In this document: positions 60,301-64,000 of the stretch, piece by piece
Layout of the letters: each line of letters begins with the position of its first letter
How positions within the stretch are numbered: position 1 is the first letter of the stretch
Assembly (NCBI GenBank): GCA_963746275.1
Contig: CAVVAX010000008.1
Location: forward strand, 124,001 to 188,000
Reading direction: 5' to 3'
Length of the DNA: 64,000 bases
From: JAEULH01 sp963746275
GTDB taxonomy: Bacteria; Pseudomonadota; Alphaproteobacteria; Rhodospirillales; Defluviicoccaceae
Program-made: the position numbers and the translations under genes
The notes under the pieces: model-generated
Databases searched by the model: none
Told to the model about the DNA's origin: nothing
Seen by the model: the letters and a program-made list of their open reading frames with translations, nothing else

Positions 60301-61410
60301 TTACTGCACGTAGTCGTACGCGCCGTCTTTCCAGACATAGAAGACATAGCCGGGCGCGGTGACGTCGCCCTTGTCGTCGAAGCTGAACTTGCCGAGGACG
60401 GTGTCGAACTGCATGTCCTTCAGCGCGGCGGCGACTTTCTCCGGGTCCTTGACGCTGCCGACCTTCTCCACCGCCTGCTTCCAGGCCTGCATGGCGCCGT
60501 AGGTGTAGAGGGTGTAGCCCTCCGGCTCGATGCCAGCCTTGCGGAAGCGCTCGACGACCGGCGTCGCATCCGGGTTCTTGCGCGGATCGGGGCTGAAGGT
60601 CATCAGCGTCCCTTCGCCGGTATCGCCGGTGATCTTCCAGAACTCCTCCGTGACGAAGGCATCGCCCGAGATCAGCTGCGGCCGGTAGCCCTGCTCCGCG
60701 GCCTGGCGGATGATCAGGCCGCCTTCGGTGTGGTAGCCGCCGAGATAGACGACGTCGATGCCGGCGGCCTTGAGCTTGCTGACCAACGCCGAGTAGTCCT
60801 TCTCGCCGGCGGTGAAGGCCTCGTACATGGCCTCGGTCACCCCGCGGGAATTGAGCTGACGCTTGGTTTCGTCCGCGAGGCCCTTGCCGTAGGCGGTCTT
60901 ATCATGAAGGATCGCGATCTTCTTGCCGGCGAACTTGTCGGCGATGTAGTTCCCGGCGACGCCGCCCTGCTGGTCGTCGCGGCCGCAGACGCGGAAGACG
61001 TTCCAGCCGCCCTCGTCGGTGAGCTTGGGATTGGTCGAGGCCGGCGAGATCTGGATGATGTTCTCTTCCTCGTAGACCTTCGACGCCGGGATCGACGAGC
61101 CGGAGCAGAAGTGCCCGGCGACGAACACCACGCCTTCGCTACCGGCCTTGTTGGCCACCGCCACCGCCTGCTTCGGATCGCAGGCATCGTCCTCGACGAA
61201 CAGCTTCAGTTGCTGGCCGAGCACGCCGCCAGCGGCGTTGATGTCCTTCACCGCCATCTCGGCGCCGTTCTTCATCTGCTCGCCGAAGGTGGCGTACTGG
61301 CCGGTCATCGGCCCGGCGACGGCGACGCTGATCTCGGCACGGGCACTGCTCCCGGCAAAGACGAGTCCCGCGGTCATCACGCCAATGACTGCGGCCACGA
61401 ACTTTTTCAT
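60301..61410 (-). CDS. livK: Branched-chain amino acid ABC transporter, substrate-binding protein
   Basis: Periplasmic binding protein of the Leu/Ile/Val (LIV-I) type. A signal peptide (MKKFVAAVIGVMTAGLVFA, cut near SARA) precedes ISVAVAGPMTGQYATFGEQM. Family segments DDACDPKQAVAVANK and GHFCSGSSIPAS hold a likely disulfide pair. 369 residues, intact, with SD GAAGGGAAG before ATG 61410. It is encoded with livF, livG and livM but separated by the small membrane gene, an order seen in related genomes. The true ligand may be another amino acid. Confidence 0.93.
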   Translation of the reverse strand: MKKFVAAVIGVMTAGLVFAGSSARAEISVAVAGPMTGQYATFGEQMKNGAEMAVKDINAAGGVLGQQLKLFVEDDACDPKQAVAVANKAGSEGVVFVAGHFCSGSSIPASKVYEEENIIQISPASTNPKLTDEGGWNVFRVCGRDDQQGGVAGNYIADKFAGKKIAILHDKTAYGKGLADETKRQLNSRGVTEAMYEAFTAGEKDYSALVSKLKAAGIDVVYLGGYHTEGGLIIRQAAEQGYRPQLISGDAFVTEEFWKITGDTGEGTLMTFSPDPRKNPDATPVVERFRKAGIEPEGYTLYTYGAMQAWKQAVEKVGSVKDPEKVAAALKDMQFDTVLGKFSFDDKGDVTAPGYVFYVWKDGAYDYVQ

Positions 61411-61560
61411 CTCCACGCTTCCCTTCTCCTCAAGGTCTCGATGCGGCCGACCGGTATTGGCCGACACTTCGCCATCGACGATGCCGAAGGTTACTTTATC
61501 AGACGCTATAATGGATGACGGTTGTGGTAATGCAACCTGCGTTTTACACGAGGCGCGACG

Positions 61561-61902
61561 TCAGGCCCGCCGCCGCCAGCCGAACAGGCCGGAGCGCTCG
61601 TACAGCCATGGATACTGATGCACCATCCTGCGCGCCCGGGTCAGCCGGTAGGCGAAGACGCCGATGGCCAACAACAGCGCGGTGGAAGCGGCGTAGCCCG
61701 TGAGCGACAGGAGCTCGCCGTCGAACAGGGCGAAGATCAGGAAGCGGGCGACGACGCCCAGCAGGAGGACGTAGACGACGAGCTGCCATGCCGGCCGCCA
61801 GGTATTGGCGATGGCCTGGCCGGTCATGTAGGCGGCGAAACCGATCACAATCCCGGTGACGATGAAGAACACCGGGAGCGTGCTGCCGAGAATGTCAGCC
61901 AT
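61561..61902 (-). CDS. Small three-helix membrane protein next to liv genes (DUF6867-like)
   Basis: A 113-residue protein, MADILGSTLPVFFIVTGIVIGFAAYM at the start, with three hydrophobic segments and the basic C-terminus RMVHQYPWLYERSGLFGW. Proteins of this size and ending occur between livK and livF in many alphaproteobacteria, which is why I favour DUF6867; no function is known. ATG 61902 is preferred over the frame open to 61956. An accessory role in the transporter is only an inference. Confidence 0.7.
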   Translation of the reverse strand: MADILGSTLPVFFIVTGIVIGFAAYMTGQAIANTWRPAWQLVVYVLLLGVVARFLIFALFDGELLSLTGYAASTALLLAIGVFAYRLTRARRMVHQYPWLYERSGLFGWRRRA

Positions 61903-62165
61903 CGCCGTTTCCCCCGTCCGACGCTTCCTGCGGCGATGCAGCGGGACGACAGGCATCCTCGTCGAGGAGGATCAACGCGCAGCCGACGTCCGGGTCATGG
62001 CCGCACGTGCCGCGGCCGACTATATGCGAGTTGCCTGCGGCGGCGTCTCCCGTGAGGGCCGAGCGAGTCGGCGGTGACGACGAGGATCATCGCAAGGCCT
62101 ATGAGCTCGCGACGCTCGCTACCGGCAACCCGCAAAGGCCTTACGGCCCGATGCCACCATCGTCC

Positions 62166-62876
62166 TTAGGCCCCGCCTTCGAGGTAGGCGGCGCGCACCT
62201 CTGGGTTGGACAGGAGCTCCCGGCCGCTGCCGCTGAGGCTGATCCGGCCGGTGACCATGACGTAGGCACGGTGCGCCAGGCGCAGGGCATGGAAGGCGTT
62301 CTGCTCGACGAGGAAGACGGTGACCCGCTCGCGCTCGTTGATCTCCTTGACCACGCGGAAGATCTGCTTGACCACCAGCGGCGCCAAGCCGAGCGATGGC
62401 TCGTCGAGCAGCAGCAGCCTGGGCCGGCTCATCAGCGCCCGGGCGATCGACAGCATCTGCTGCTCGCCGCCGGAGAGCGTCCCACCACGCTGCGTGCGGC
62501 GTTCCTTGAGGATCGGAAAGAGGGAGAAGACCCGGGCCAGGTCTTCGTCGAAATGCTCCGGCGTTGCGGTCGTCGCCCCCATCTGCAGGTTCTCCATCAC
62601 GCTCATGCGCGCGAAGATGCGCCGGCCCTCCGGCGCCTGGGCGATCCCGAGGCCGACGATCTCGTGGGTGGCGAGGGCGGTGATGTCCTGCCCCTCGAAG
62701 ACGACGCGGCCCGTGGACGCCCTCGGGTTGCCGCAGATGGTCATCAGCAGCGTCGACTTGCCGGCGCCGTTGGCGCCGATCAGGGTCACGATCTCGCCGG
62801 CGGCGATCTCGACGTCGACGCCCGAGAGCGCCTCGATGTTGCCGTAGTGGGTATAGACGCCCGAGACCGACAGCAT
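62166..62876 (-). CDS. livF: Branched-chain amino acid ABC transporter ATP-binding protein LivF
   Basis: Cytoplasmic ATPase. Walker A GANGAGKST, the ABC signature LSGGEQQM and Walker B LLLLDEPSLGLAP are present, with the H-loop not the usual His but VFLVEQN. The QAPEGRRIFARMSVMENL segment is specific for LivF. 236 residues, intact. It follows livG by five bases. Confidence 0.95.
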   Translation of the reverse strand: MLSVSGVYTHYGNIEALSGVDVEIAAGEIVTLIGANGAGKSTLLMTICGNPRASTGRVVFEGQDITALATHEIVGLGIAQAPEGRRIFARMSVMENLQMGATTATPEHFDEDLARVFSLFPILKERRTQRGGTLSGGEQQMLSIARALMSRPRLLLLDEPSLGLAPLVVKQIFRVVKEINERERVTVFLVEQNAFHALRLAHRAYVMVTGRISLSGSGRELLSNPEVRAAYLEGGA

Positions 62877-62881
62877 CGGCT

Positions 62882-63762
<881 letters not shown>

Positions 63763-63766
<4 letters not shown>

Positions 63767-64000
63767 CGCAAGACCTCGCCCGCACCCGCCGCCGTGCCCG
63801 TAGCCGTGCCCGCGGCCGTGCGTTGCGCCGGAGCGCCTGAACCCGGCCGCGTCTTGTGCAGCCGGAGCGTCGGCTCGCGGAAGGCGAGCAGGCCGCGCGG
63901 CCGCCACAGCATGATCAGCACCATCGCCGCGCCGAACGCGAGCATGCGGTACTCCTGCAACTCCCGGAAGAACTCCGGCAGGCCGATGAGCAGGATGGCG
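63763..64000 (-). CDS. livM: Branched-chain amino acid ABC transporter permease LivM, C-terminal end only
   Basis: The reading frame enters from the right edge: LPEFFRELQEYRMLAFGAAMVLIMLWRPRGLLA is the conserved end of LivM-type permeases. It is followed by a tail of about 30 residues rich in Ala, Gly and Thr, encoded by a GC-rich imperfect repeat. The stop overlaps the livG start. Most of the permease lies outside the window. Confidence 0.9.

Overview
The window is chromosomal DNA from a high-GC alphaproteobacterium, most likely a Rhodospirillales-like lineage; the exact taxon cannot be named from sequence alone. Supporting signs are the order nagZ-M50-scpA-scpB-tatABC-serS-surE-pcm-nlpD, a rpiB-glyA-nrdR-ribD-ribE-ribBX-ribH-nusB-thiL-hppA block, a MucR regulator, a RibB fused to a degenerate RibA domain, and SPOR-tailed D,D-carboxypeptidases. 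Most genes are core housekeeping. Accessory or unusual pieces are concentrated near 8.8-11 kb, 20.7-24 kb, 27.7-30 kb and 38.5-49 kb.

Layout. 1-8.8 kb (+): end of a SPOR protein, nagZ, M50 protease, scpAB, tatABC, serS, surE, pcm, nlpD. 8.9-10.4 kb (-): a Wzy-like polysaccharide polymerase. 11-15.5 kb (+): second pcm, MltB-type transglycosylase, RlpA, PBP5-type carboxypeptidase. 15.5-22 kb (+): tmk, holB, metG, tatD, an MBL hydrolase, a small zinc-ribbon protein and mazG, with two copies of a REP-like element. 22-24.1 kb: an AT-richer island with one unrecognised 402-residue gene and a transposase remnant. 24-34 kb: pgm, a double-SPOR carboxypeptidase, a cyclotransferase, a cysteine hydrolase, a YCII protein, and the nucleotide-sugar operon galU-ugd-manB. 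34-42 kb: an RND efflux pair, a one-domain voltage-gated Na+ channel, a MocR regulator divergent from a DUF1127 gene, a cupin and OsmC. 42.4-49.4 kb: an acyl-activating/ACP/acyltransferase fusion, two different photolyases in tandem, a second degenerate LytM lipoprotein and Rnk. 49.8-59.3 kb (-): hppA and the riboflavin/one-carbon operon. 59.7-64 kb: mucR, then livK, a small membrane protein and livF-livG-livM, the last running off the end.

Two themes link the genes. One is envelope and peptidoglycan work: NagZ, MltB, RlpA, two carboxypeptidases, two LytM factors, Tat export. The other is cell-surface sugar supply: Pgm, ManB, GalU, Ugd, Wzy. The riboflavin block and the two flavin-dependent photolyases are also functionally related.

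Caution on the data: about twenty genes, including essential ones such as serS, tmk, holB, tatABC and scpA, are split by single-base shifts while the protein continues in another frame. I read these as sequence or assembly errors, and give such genes the coordinates of the intended full gene with approximate shift positions. Function calls come from recognised motifs and gene order; no database search was run.
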